Positions 17,191 through 25,445 of a DNA stretch of 64,000 nt are shown here, one piece after another. The stretch spans positions 372,001-436,000 of the forward strand of contig NZ_JAIVAT010000007.1 of the NCBI RefSeq assembly GCF_020172085.1, written 5' to 3'. Source of the DNA: Rossellomorea aquimaris (GTDB lineage: Bacteria > Bacillota > Bacilli > Bacillales > Bacillaceae_B). Numbering within the stretch: position 1 is the stretch's first letter; every line of letters begins with the position of its first letter. Below the pieces are notes generated by a model, which did no database searches, was not told where the DNA came from, and saw nothing but the letters and a program-made list of their open reading frames with translations. Position numbers and translations under genes: made by a program.

Positions 17191-18933
17191 TTACACCTGC
17201 GTCTCAAACTGCCTTGAATACAGTCGGGAATATGGTCCATCTCGCTTCAGCAATGCTTCATGAGTCCCTTCCTCCACGATCTTTCCTTCTGACAAAACAA
17301 CAATTCTACCAGCGTTCCGAATCGTCGATAATCGATGGGCAATGACGAGGGTCGTTCGTCCCCTGGCCAGCATCTCCAATGATTCCTTGACGATGCATTC
17401 ACTTTCATTATCCAGAGCGCTCGTCGCTTCATCGAGAATCAGAATGGGCGGATTCTTCAAGAAAACACGGGCGATACTGAGACGTTGCTTCTGGCCGCCG
17501 GATAACCGGACGCCACGCTGGCCGATGTCGGAATGATACCCTTTTGGCAAACCTGTAATGAATTCGTCGGCATTTGCCTGCCGGGCAGCCATCATCACCT
17601 CGTCGTCTGTCGCTTCGGGATGACCGTAACGGATATTCTCCATGACGGTACCGGAAAAAAGATATACATCCTGCTGCACAATTCCGATGTTGCTTCTGAG
17701 AAAATGTAAGTCCAAATCTTTCACATTTATACCATCTACATAAATCCCGCCACCCCTTACGTCGTAAAAGCGGGGGATCAGAGAACCAAGGGTCGTTTTT
17801 CCGGCTCCTGATGGTCCGACGATGGCAACGTATTCCCCTGGAAGGACCTCAAGGGATAAACCTTCGAAGACAGGTTCTAAGGATAGATCGTATTGAAAGG
17901 ATATGTTTTTCAGTGAAACATGCCCGTCAACGGTTGTGAGGGTCTTTGCCTCTGAAACAGACTCAATATCAGGTTTGGTATTCATGATTTCCAAGAATCG
18001 TTGAAAACCAGTGGCACCTTCCTGTAATTGAGTGCTCATGTGAGTGAGTCTCTGAATGGGCTCAATCATAAAGGCGATATACAGCAGAAACGTAATCAAG
18101 TCAGGCAGGTCAAGAGAAGCATTCACAATCTGGATGGATCCGAAGATGACGATGGTGATTGTGATCAGTTGAATGAAGGCTTCCGTCCCGTTATAGAAGT
18201 AAGCCTCCGCTCGATACGTTCCCTTCCGGCTTTCCAGGAAACGGTGATTCTCTACATTGAATTTCTTGATTTCAAGCGCTTCATTGGCAAACGACTGAAC
18301 GACGCGAATGCCGGATAAGGAATCTTCCACCTGGGCATTGATATCGCTGATCCGCTCTTTATTATTCGTCAACGCACGGTTCAATTTCTTATTGAAATAC
18401 AGGGAGAAGAAACCGAGGACCGGAAAGAAACAAAAGACGGTAAGGGTAAGCGGAGCATTGATCCAAAATAGAATCACAAATGCCCCAAGAAAGCGAACAA
18501 GGTATTTCACATAATCTTCAGGACCGTGATGATAAAGCTCAGATACCATCAAGAGATCATTCGTCACCCGGCTCATCAGCCGGCCGGTCTTCTCTCTATC
18601 GTAGAAGCTGAAAGACAGCTTCTGCAGATGGGCGAATAATTCGCCTCGCATATCGCTCTCCATTCGTGCCCCGATCTCGTGGCCCTTGTAATCCACAATA
18701 TAATTTCCGACGTTCTGCACAATCACAAGAAGAATCATCACACCGCCGATCCAAAGAACATCGGCCAAAGCAGTGGAAAGACTTCCTGCCAAAACATCCT
18801 TTGTCACATAGCGGACAAGCAACGGAAAAACGAGCGTCAGGGAAGACGTCATCAACGCACAGAACAATACGAAAAGAAAAATCGAGCGATACGGTTTGTA
18901 ATACGAAAAAAATTTCTTCACTGGAAAAGACAT
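17191..18933 (-). CDS. Multidrug-type ABC half-transporter (permease fused to ATPase)
   Basis: 580-residue type IV ABC exporter with six membrane helices (about 1-310) followed by the nucleotide-binding domain. Walker A GPSGAGKTT lies near residue 370; the Q-loop is IVQQDVYLF, the signature RLSGGQKQRLSIAR and the Walker B ILILDEATSALD, with switch His in IAHRLST. It should work as a homodimer exporting lipids or drugs, as in BmrA/MsbA-like proteins. Its SD (AGGGG, 6 bases from the ATG) is buried in a hairpin that competes with pairing to an upstream leader-peptide ORF. Expression is thus probably induced by stalled ribosomes, as for several antibiotic-resistance ABC genes. Confidence 0.93.
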   Translation of the reverse strand: MSFPVKKFFSYYKPYRSIFLFVLFCALMTSSLTLVFPLLVRYVTKDVLAGSLSTALADVLWIGGVMILLVIVQNVGNYIVDYKGHEIGARMESDMRGELFAHLQKLSFSFYDREKTGRLMSRVTNDLLMVSELYHHGPEDYVKYLVRFLGAFVILFWINAPLTLTVFCFFPVLGFFSLYFNKKLNRALTNNKERISDINAQVEDSLSGIRVVQSFANEALEIKKFNVENHRFLESRKGTYRAEAYFYNGTEAFIQLITITIVIFGSIQIVNASLDLPDLITFLLYIAFMIEPIQRLTHMSTQLQEGATGFQRFLEIMNTKPDIESVSEAKTLTTVDGHVSLKNISFQYDLSLEPVFEGLSLEVLPGEYVAIVGPSGAGKTTLGSLIPRFYDVRGGGIYVDGINVKDLDLHFLRSNIGIVQQDVYLFSGTVMENIRYGHPEATDDEVMMAARQANADEFITGLPKGYHSDIGQRGVRLSGGQKQRLSIARVFLKNPPILILDEATSALDNESECIVKESLEMLARGRTTLVIAHRLSTIRNAGRIVVLSEGKIVEEGTHEALLKRDGPYSRLYSRQFETQV

Positions 18934-18939
18934 AAGATA

Positions 18940-19018
18940 CCCCTTTATGTGTTAGTTCACAGAACACATATAAGGGGGAAGACCGTCATCGTTAAAAAGG
19001 TATCCCACCCTTATATGA
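18940..19018 (-). promoter_or_regulatory. Translational attenuator of the ABC transporter
   Basis: Minus-strand RNA has three competing segments. Segment 1 (19018-19004, within the leader ORF) contains CATATAAGGG. Segment 2 (18978-18963) is CCCCCTTATATGTGTT. Segment 3 (18953-18940) is AACACATAAAGGGG and holds the Shine-Dalgarno sequence. Segments 2 and 3 form about 14 pairs with one bulged base and bury the SD; segments 1 and 2 form a perfect 10-bp helix and would free it. No T run follows, so translational rather than transcriptional attenuation is expected. Confidence 0.7.
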
Positions 19019-19048
19019 ATGTACGGTTACCATAGCCTTGTTTCTCAT
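18992..19048 (-). CDS. 18-residue regulatory leader peptide
   Basis: Short ORF encoding MRNKAMVTVHSYKGGIPF. It has a near-consensus ribosome binding site AAAGGAGG, 8 bases before the ATG, stronger than that of the ABC gene it precedes. The stop is 58 bases before the ABC start. Codons 10-15 contain the segment that can pair with the anti-SD arm. A ribosome stalled near codons 3-8 would leave that segment free and open the transporter SD; one that reads to the stop would cover it and let the SD be sequestered. Analogous in logic to the leaders of Bacillus bmrCD and vmlR. Confidence 0.72.
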   Translation of the reverse strand: MRNKAMVTVHSYKGGIPF

Positions 19049-19391
19049 GAAAACAGCCTCCTTTAGTTTCGATACATTCATTGTATGCTGGGGTAAAAGA
19101 AAAATAAAGTTAATTTTCTGAAAATGACATCAGGTTAATTGGGGAAACCTTTTATTTTTAAGGGATCCAGTTTTAAGCAAGGTTGAGGGTGAATGGGGTG
19201 AGGGGAGAAGAGAAGGGAGTAAGGATAAACTTAAATTCTGTAAGGGTCATGGCGACCTTCCATTCCACGTGGCCAAAACAAACAGTAGATCTTTAAAGAA
19301 AGAAGAGTTAGTAAACAACAACGCGCCTGTAGTGGGCGCGTTGTTGCTGTTGTTTCAAGGGCATGGAAACAAGCAAGATTCATAAATCTAT
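19049..19391. other. Intergenic region upstream of the ABC leader
   Basis: No gene seen. It holds the leader RBS (19057-19064), a minus-strand TACAAT at 19085-19080 as likely -10 (weak -35), a purine-rich stretch around 19190-19230 with no recognised role, and a GC-rich hairpin at 19316-19346. Confidence 0.5.
19316..19346 (-). terminator. Probable terminator of the hydrolase gene
   Basis: CAACAACGCGCC pairs with GGCGCGTTGTTG around a short loop; on the minus strand it is followed by a moderately T-rich tail (TTTACTAACTCTT). Confidence 0.55.
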
Positions 19392-19982
19392 TCAACCAAC
19401 CAAAAAATCTATGATCCTATCCCTTGTTTTTTGAGCTGATTCCTTATGGTAGTTTGGCGAATAAGGGTCACTGAATCCATGTTTACCGCTATATTTCTGA
19501 ATGTCGATGTGCTTTTGTTCTAATGCCGCAATGACTTCGTCCACCTGAAAGGAGGGTTCTTCTTCTGGGAAGAACAACATGGTCGGACACAGAGGTGTGA
19601 CCTCCAAATAGTTTCGGATACGTGAACCATAGTGACCTATAACTCCATCAACCCTTTCATCTTCACTAGATAACCAGGCAATCGTTGCACCTACACTGAA
19701 TCCTATTATCACGATTCGTTTGTATTTCGGGCGATAGGTTGAGAGAAGGTCCTTTATTTCTTCTGAAGAATTTTCAAAGCCTATGTGCTCTATGAAATGA
19801 TGGTAAGCGATCTCTTCTTGAGAGTAATCAAAAGGACCTCTTTTCTCTAGTAGATCGGGACAAATGACGTCAGCACCCTGATTTGAAATGAATGTGCAGA
19901 AGTCTTGGATATGTTGGTTGATTCCGTATATTTCGTGGATCACGATTACGAGCGTTTTAGAATGTTGTTGAAAGTGAAGCAT
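19392..19982 (-). CDS. Dienelactone hydrolase-like alpha/beta hydrolase
   Basis: 196-residue alpha/beta hydrolase. HEIYGINQHIQDF near the N-terminus resembles the HEIFG/NxxI motif of dienelactone hydrolases. The nucleophile elbow is GFSVGA (Ser96, where many DLH proteins have Cys), and the catalytic His lies in the late KHGFSDP motif. Shorter than the usual 230 residues. Likely a carboxylesterase; substrate unknown. RBS AGGGGG. It stands alone at the border of the AT-rich island that follows. Confidence 0.8.
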   Translation of the reverse strand: MLHFQQHSKTLVIVIHEIYGINQHIQDFCTFISNQGADVICPDLLEKRGPFDYSQEEIAYHHFIEHIGFENSSEEIKDLLSTYRPKYKRIVIIGFSVGATIAWLSSEDERVDGVIGHYGSRIRNYLEVTPLCPTMLFFPEEEPSFQVDEVIAALEQKHIDIQKYSGKHGFSDPYSPNYHKESAQKTRDRIIDFLVG

Positions 19983-20219
19983 GTTGTTTCCCCCTTAATA
20001 TTTCTTTTGTTTTACTGGTTTTCCTGGTTGCATTGAAATGTAAAATTGAACTTAGTTTTGCGATACGGGTTGAGTATAAAACGGACACGTAATTTCCATT
20101 TTATATCCAAAATGCAGTAAAATATTACCTGGGTAGATATTATATTAAATAATACTTTTTCGTTATGTGAATACATAAATATAAATATGATACTCATTCA
20201 ATAAAAGGAGGAGAGGAAA

Positions 20220-21902
20220 TTGGCACCTCGGTACATGTATCAGAGAGAAATCAAACATGATGGACTAAATAAATATAGGGTAATTAAAGGAGACAGTTAC
20301 TATGTAGTTGAACAAAAGGCTCTAGCACAGGTGAATCAATGGGACGAAATGTGGAGAAAGAAAAAAGAAACTGAAATGAAAAAGGTAGAACGTGACAATA
20401 TAATTAGAGAAAAAGAAGCAAAAAAAGAACTGGCGATTGAACTTACAACTGAAGCTGGAGGGATCCTACAGGAAGTTGAAAATACATTATTGTTCACTTT
20501 AGAAATTGATGATGAGATCAATTGGGAAAGTTTAAAAGATACAAGTACTTTTAGCAAGGCTAAACCTAAGGAGCCAAAGTTGGTAAGTCTCCCAGAAGAA
20601 CCTACCCAAAAAATGGAGAGGTTCCAACCTAAATTGGGATTTTTGGATAAGATATTTTCTTCAATGAAACAAAAGAAAATTGATTTGGCTAATGAACAAT
20701 TAAATAGAGCTCATATAAATTGGGAGAAAGAAAAAGATAGAATTAATAAAAAGAATCAAGAAGATTCAGCACTTTTTGGAAAGAAACTACTTTCATGGGA
20801 AGAGGAGAAAAAGAAATTCTTAACTAAACAAGAGGAAAAAAATAAAGCAATCCAAAACCAAAAAGAAAATTATCTCAACTCATGTCCTACAGCAATAGTA
20901 GATTATTGTGACATGGTACTCACCAATTCAATCTATCCAAATGAATTTCCACAAGAATTTGATATAGACTACAATCCAATTAATAAAATTCTTGTTATTG
21001 ATTACTCTCTACCTTCACTACATCATATACCAACCTTGAAGGAAGTAAAATATATACAATCAAAAGATGAATACAAGGAAGTACGATTGTCAGCAACAGC
21101 AGAGAAAAAGATGTATGATAATCTCCTTTACCAAATTACATTAAGGTCTCTACATGAATTATTCGAAGCTGATGCAATTAACGCATTGGAATCAATAGTA
21201 TTTAATGGTTGGGTTAAATCAGTGGATAAGTCAACCGGGCAAGAAGTAAATGCATGCATACTATCTGTTCAAGCATCTAAAGAAGAGTTTATGAAAATCA
21301 ACCTTTCACTCGTAGATCCGAAATTATGTTTTAAGAATTTAAAAGGTATAGGAAGCAGTAAGTTACATAGCATATCTCCTATTGCACCTATTATTAAAAT
21401 AGACAGGAATGACCCTCGATTTGTCTCATCATATGATATTGCAGACTCCATTAATGAAAGCGATAATTTAGCTGCTATGGACTGGCAAGATTTTGAACAT
21501 TTAATTAGAGAATTATTTGAAAAGGAATTTAAACATTCTGGTGGAGAAGTGAAAGTCACACAGGCAAGTAAGGACGGAGGAGTAGATGCAGTGGCATTTG
21601 ATCCAGACCCTATACGAGGAGGAAAAGTAGTAATTCAGGCAAAACGATACACAAATGTGGTTGGTGTATCTGCCGTGCGTGATTTATATGGTACCTTGCT
21701 AAATGAAGGTGCTAACAAAGGAGTATTAGTTTCAACAGCGGATTATGGACCGGATGCATACGAATTTGCAAAAGGAAAGCCTATAACTTTGTTGAGTGGG
21801 AATAATCTTTTACATTTGTTGGAGAAGCATGGTCATAGGGCTAGGATTGATTTGAAAGAAGCTAAGAAGTTGTTGATGGAGAAGGGGTTGGAAGCTAAGT
21901 AA
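20220..21902 (+). CDS. Mrr-type restriction endonuclease with coiled-coil N-terminus
   Basis: 560 residues. About 1-230 is charged, lysine/glutamate-rich and predicted coiled coil; about 230-400 is a middle domain of unknown fold. Residues 415-550 form an Mrr_cat nuclease domain: MDWQDFEHLIRELFE, then DGGVD (452-456), QAKRY (473-477, the QxK form of the PD-(D/E)xK site) and a GVLVSTADYGPDAYEFA tail. Mrr enzymes typically cut foreign, often modified, DNA. It starts with TTG, 8 bases after AGGAGG. Clearly more AT-rich than the neighbouring core genes, and it faces the deaminase-like operon across a shared terminator, so a defence island is likely. Confidence 0.85.
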   Translation: MAPRYMYQREIKHDGLNKYRVIKGDSYYVVEQKALAQVNQWDEMWRKKKETEMKKVERDNIIREKEAKKELAIELTTEAGGILQEVENTLLFTLEIDDEINWESLKDTSTFSKAKPKEPKLVSLPEEPTQKMERFQPKLGFLDKIFSSMKQKKIDLANEQLNRAHINWEKEKDRINKKNQEDSALFGKKLLSWEEEKKKFLTKQEEKNKAIQNQKENYLNSCPTAIVDYCDMVLTNSIYPNEFPQEFDIDYNPINKILVIDYSLPSLHHIPTLKEVKYIQSKDEYKEVRLSATAEKKMYDNLLYQITLRSLHELFEADAINALESIVFNGWVKSVDKSTGQEVNACILSVQASKEEFMKINLSLVDPKLCFKNLKGIGSSKLHSISPIAPIIKIDRNDPRFVSSYDIADSINESDNLAAMDWQDFEHLIRELFEKEFKHSGGEVKVTQASKDGGVDAVAFDPDPIRGGKVVIQAKRYTNVVGVSAVRDLYGTLLNEGANKGVLVSTADYGPDAYEFAKGKPITLLSGNNLLHLLEKHGHRARIDLKEAKKLLMEKGLEAK

Positions 21903-21960
21903 TATTTAGAAGATATGTTCTTCTTTTTAAAAATCCCTTTGCATCCTTATAAAAGGAATA

Positions 21961-22003
21961 CATAAAAAAAGACATGGGTCTCAGTCTCATGTCTTTTTTT
22001 ATG
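21961..22003. terminator. Bidirectional terminator
   Basis: Perfect 16-base arms CATAAAAAAAGACATG / CATGTCTTTTTTTATG around 11 bases, between the convergent nuclease and deaminase-like genes. Confidence 0.88.
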
Positions 22004-22046
22004 TGAAGTGATAGATAGATCATCCATGTTAGAATTTTATTTGCGA

Positions 22047-22649
22047 TTATAAAGGGAATTTATTTAGGATTTCCAAATCAGTATCCTTGTTAATTTGAGA
22101 AAGAATTGGAGAGGTATTACTAATATATTTAGAAACAGAATTCGATATATACGCTTGTGGTACAGCTTCACTTGAGAATAATACTAATTGGACCAGACGC
22201 ATACCACAAGTTAGATTTATTGCGTTTACTCCGTTATTTTCTAATTGTAAAGTTAGTGTTCCTGCATAACCTGGGTGTACAATTGATGTCACATTTAAAC
22301 CCAGACGGTTTAAAGAAGACCTTGTACTAATCATTCCTACGATGTTATTGGGTATTCTTATATACTCAAAAGTATTTACTAATACTAATTGATTAGGATG
22401 CAGAATAAAAGCCTCTCCAAACTTACGATAAGTAGTCTGAAAAAACTGTTCTATTGGCTCTTCAACAGTACCCAGCAATGGGGACTTGGTGGGAATAGAA
22501 ACTTTGAACTCTGTTCCTAGTCGTAAATCAATACTAGCACCATTTAATTGGGATTTTTCTAATAATGGTGTGATAATTAATTTATCTTCTAGATTTTCGT
22601 CATTTAAAGAGAGCCTCTCTTCAATTAGCTGGCTAGTTAGTACTGACAT
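22047..22649 (-). CDS. dCTP deaminase/dUTPase-fold protein, possible nucleotide-depleting effector
   Basis: 200 residues with the Dcd/dUTPase fold pattern: NGASIDLRLGTEF (36-48), ISTRSSLNRLGL (107-118, the phosphate-binding RSS), HPGYAGTLTLQLEN (125-138) and a C-terminal CGMRLVQLVLF. Bacterial Dcd converts dCTP to dUTP; related proteins defend against phage by draining dCTP. By eye alignment, the catalytic Glu of E. coli Dcd (in IVLEF) falls on Gln135 here, so activity may be altered or lost. Strong RBS AGGAGGTGG. Last gene of a three-gene operon, overlapping the metalloprotease gene by 17 bases. A housekeeping dCTP deaminase is a less likely alternative given the AT-rich island. Confidence 0.75.
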   Translation of the reverse strand: MSVLTSQLIEERLSLNDENLEDKLIITPLLEKSQLNGASIDLRLGTEFKVSIPTKSPLLGTVEEPIEQFFQTTYRKFGEAFILHPNQLVLVNTFEYIRIPNNIVGMISTRSSLNRLGLNVTSIVHPGYAGTLTLQLENNGVNAINLTCGMRLVQLVLFSSEAVPQAYISNSVSKYISNTSPILSQINKDTDLEILNKFPL

Positions 22650-24063
22650 CGTTCCACCTCCTATGTATGTGAGCAGACATTAATGCTTTCTTTATTAGGT
22701 TATTGATCATTTCCCTAATATTATAATCTTGTTCATGTTCAACAAGGTTATCGCTTAATGTGTCTTTGTATACGATATAAGCATGCCATCCTGCATTTAG
22801 AATACTAATGCTATCCACAGGACCATCAAATAATTCGTTTGGCGGTATAAAATTAGAAACTTTTTTTGAAAGTTTTGGAACTAGCGAATTATACTGTTGG
22901 GCTGTGTAATGTAGATCACCTGGAATAGTAGATACAATAAAATCAATAATGTAATCTAGATTTTCCATTAAAATATTTTCTATTAATGGATATGATTCTT
23001 CGTTGAGTGTTAGTCGATAGAGTAGTGTGTCATTAATTTCCCCATCTAAAAAGCTTCTTGCACTATTAGTATTAGCATGTTCCCACTTTTGTTTGCTAAT
23101 TTCTATAGAATTTTTAATATCTTGATCGAAAATCTGATCATAACCCAGTTGTGCAAATGTTCTAAGTCTAATTAGGCTTCTAATTGAAGATCTAGGATGG
23201 GTAGGGGAATATGAGTCTGATAAACTACCATTTTCAGATAATGAGCTGAATGTGAATATACTATCACCGGAAAAATGAGAGGCAGGACCATATAATAAAA
23301 TGCCAACAATATCAGCTACAAATTCTTTTAACCAATTGACTAAATAGTCTTCACCTAAAACCTTTACTACTAAGTCTTTTTTTATTCTATCTTCTTGCTC
23401 GGAATTTAATTTTATATTTGGAGGTATTATTTTTAATTGAACATAATCCTTCAAATTATTGATGTTTTTATGTTGTAATAACTTTGGCAGTAACGATGCT
23501 GAAATGTTTAAGTTAGTATGTAAATCAAAATAATGCCCTAGCTCATGTCCCATTACACAGCCTAATAAAACATCATCTTTATGAATAATAGGAAACTGAA
23601 TTAATATTTTTTTCTTTAAATCTAAATCTAATTCTGGTAATAACCTGGAGAGGTTGTTAGAAAATTTACTCCAAACGTCACCAATTGCATAGTTTAGTAT
23701 CCAAACTGGTTGAGTAAAGAATAAGGTCTCATCTCCAAATTTCAAGATAAGTTCTTTTGCTGGTACCATAACTTCCATTGGATGATGAGTAATATTTGCT
23801 TGAGAAATGAAACTTACGATTTTTTGTAAATAATTTAATGCTTGACGATATAAGATAATTTCTGAGTAACTTGAATTTGGAATCAGTTCGAATTTTTTTA
23901 ATAGTAGGTTACAAATGGCGGATAGTTCTTCAACAAAATTGGATGCTTCAATTGAAGGATAGGAAGTTAATTTTAGTTTTTCAATTTGATTAAACAATGC
24001 AAAAGCTTGATCATGGTGTATTTGAAGTGAATGATCAAAAAAGTAGTCAGTAGAATTTACCAA
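22633..24063 (-). CDS. HExxH zinc metalloprotease-like protein of unknown family
   Basis: 476 residues, no signal peptide seen. HELGHYFDLH (173-182) supplies the zinc-binding HExxH. A Glu/Asp motif EFVAD at 247-251 and HPRSSIR at 289-295 match the order of the third ligand and the HPxxxxR motif of M48-like gluzincins. The remaining regions are not recognised. It starts at a TTG that overlaps the end of the upstream gene and its own end overlaps the deaminase-like gene, so the three products are probably made in a fixed ratio. A cytoplasmic protease beside a nucleotide enzyme suggests proteolytic control of the partner; that is inference. Confidence 0.7.
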   Translation of the reverse strand: MVNSTDYFFDHSLQIHHDQAFALFNQIEKLKLTSYPSIEASNFVEELSAICNLLLKKFELIPNSSYSEIILYRQALNYLQKIVSFISQANITHHPMEVMVPAKELILKFGDETLFFTQPVWILNYAIGDVWSKFSNNLSRLLPELDLDLKKKILIQFPIIHKDDVLLGCVMGHELGHYFDLHTNLNISASLLPKLLQHKNINNLKDYVQLKIIPPNIKLNSEQEDRIKKDLVVKVLGEDYLVNWLKEFVADIVGILLYGPASHFSGDSIFTFSSLSENGSLSDSYSPTHPRSSIRSLIRLRTFAQLGYDQIFDQDIKNSIEISKQKWEHANTNSARSFLDGEINDTLLYRLTLNEESYPLIENILMENLDYIIDFIVSTIPGDLHYTAQQYNSLVPKLSKKVSNFIPPNELFDGPVDSISILNAGWHAYIVYKDTLSDNLVEHEQDYNIREMINNLIKKALMSAHIHRRWNDVSTN

Positions 24064-24485
24064 TCGAAGTAGTTCCTTTGATTACTAATTTTTTTTGTGG
24101 TCAAATTACTAATTAAACTTGAAAGGAAATTAACTAAAATTTTTCTATCCGCCTCGCTTAATGAAGAAACATTACTTAAGCTGTTTAATAAATGTTCTAC
24201 ATTATCTTTGAAAGAAGATTGTAAAATTTGTTCAGGTGTTAAACTTTTACTTATTAAAGAGTAAATTTCTGAGGTCTCTAATTGATGAAAGTCTAAAAAA
24301 ATACCTTCGTAATGAGCTTTACCGCTACTTAAAAAATCGGAAATTGTGCTTAAATTTTCTTCAGAGATATTTTTGTTCTCCAGTATTGAGTTTCTAAGCG
24401 CATAAAATTGTTGAGTTAAATATAATCTCTCTAATTTGCTATCTTGAATTACTAAATCGTCACGTTTATCTACAGTAACAATCAT
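24057..24485 (-). CDS. Small protein of unknown function, first gene of the metalloprotease/deaminase operon
   Basis: 142 residues, mostly predicted helical, acidic to neutral, with no recognised domain, signal peptide or membrane segment. Leu/Ser/Asn-rich stretches such as NVEHLLNSLSNVSSLSEADRK suggest a helical adaptor. RBS GGAGGGAGTG about 8 bases before the ATG. Its stop overlaps the start region of the metalloprotease gene. AT-rich like its partners. Position and coupling suggest a regulator, sensor or inhibitor of the next two products, but nothing in the sequence proves it. Confidence 0.7.
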   Translation of the reverse strand: MIVTVDKRDDLVIQDSKLERLYLTQQFYALRNSILENKNISEENLSTISDFLSSGKAHYEGIFLDFHQLETSEIYSLISKSLTPEQILQSSFKDNVEHLLNSLSNVSSLSEADRKILVNFLSSLISNLTTKKISNQRNYFDW

Positions 24486-24600
24486 TATTGTACACTCCCT
24501 CCATATAATTTATTATAATAATTCGCTATTTTAAATTATATATCCTTCTTTTGGAAAATAAAACTAAATATAATTCAACAGTCGTTCTGTATCGAGGAAT

Positions 24601-25233
24601 TTACCTCTCCATCACATGCAAACAAAACTCTAAATCTGCCTGAATATGTTCCTTCATCAACCTCTCAGCTACCTCTCCATTATGAGAAATAATAGCGTCA
24701 TAAATCTCCTGATGCTCATCAATCAAAAACGGCCGATTATGATAAACGACTGTCTTCCTAAAGAGATAGATGATGGATTGCATGCGTTCGATTGTATCAA
24801 TCATGACGGGGTTATTTGTGGCATTGACGATGACGTCATGGAATTGTTTGTTGGCTTCCATGATTTCTTCGGGTGTCCCAGTTCTGCCAACCTGAATACA
24901 TTCTTTCAGTTGGTTCAGGTCGTGTTCGTTCATGAAGGTGGCGGCTGATTTGGCAGCAAATCCTTCTAGAAGGATTCGGACCTGGAAGTAGTGTCGAAGG
25001 TCCATGTCGGTTGGGTTGACGACGCGTTTTTGCTTGACGAGACCTTCCTGTTCTAGTTTGCGGATCGATTCCCGGATCGGTGTCCTGCTCACTCCAAGTT
25101 CTTCTGCCATTTTTTCCTCTATAAGTTTGGTTCCCCGTTCGAGTTCACCGTTTAAGATTTTATCTCTTAGGTATTCATATGATTGTAAATAAGCGTGCTG
25201 CTGAGTTTTCTTCTTCAAGTTGATCGACTCCAA
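24601..25233 (-). CDS. GntR-family (FadR/FCD) transcriptional regulator
   Basis: 210 residues. Winged-helix GntR domain at about 12-75 (YLRDKILNGELERGTKLIEEKMAEELGVSRTPIRESIRKLEQEGLV). A C-terminal all-helical FCD ligand domain at about 85-205 has the metal-site pattern EANKQFHDVIVNATNN and DEHQEIYDAI. Divergent from the sugar-acid operon; three TTGTATACAA-like palindromes in the intergenic region are its likely operators. Expected to respond to an organic acid or sugar acid of that pathway. Confidence 0.9.
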   Translation of the reverse strand: MESINLKKKTQQHAYLQSYEYLRDKILNGELERGTKLIEEKMAEELGVSRTPIRESIRKLEQEGLVKQKRVVNPTDMDLRHYFQVRILLEGFAAKSAATFMNEHDLNQLKECIQVGRTGTPEEIMEANKQFHDVIVNATNNPVMIDTIERMQSIIYLFRKTVVYHNRPFLIDEHQEIYDAIISHNGEVAERLMKEHIQADLEFCLHVMER

Positions 25234-25343
25234 TGAAAGACTCTGTTTAAGTCTTCTTCCCGTATTCGGCTTCCTTAATTAAAGCCCTTTCTAAAAGTAT
25301 AGAACGAGTGGGGATGATTTAAAAGTTATAACTAAAAATAATT

Positions 25344-25395
25344 TTGTATACATTTTATATAATTTTGTATACAAAATATAATTTATTGTGTACAA
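25344..25395. promoter_or_regulatory. Triple GntR operator array, 21-bp spacing
   Basis: TTGTATACAT at 25344-25353, TTGTATACAA at 25365-25374 (inside a perfect 16-bp palindrome, 25362-25377) and TTGTGTACAA at 25386-25395. Starts are exactly 21 bases apart, two helical turns. TATAAT at 25358-25363 sits between the first two sites, so binding would block transcription of the operon. The sites fit the short palindromes bound by FadR-type GntR regulators. Confidence 0.75.
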
Positions 25396-25445
25396 TTGGT
25401 GACAATAACAAAATGAAAACGCTTAATCAACAGGAGGGAATGGAC

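Noticed and set aside
20012-24600. Prophage or integrative element
   Set aside because: AT-rich and accessory, but no integrase, phage structural gene, tRNA or flanking direct repeat was seen.
25344-25445. 34-codon N-terminal extension of the dehydrogenase
   Set aside because: It would start inside the operator array and promoter; AGGAGGG marks the ATG at 25446.
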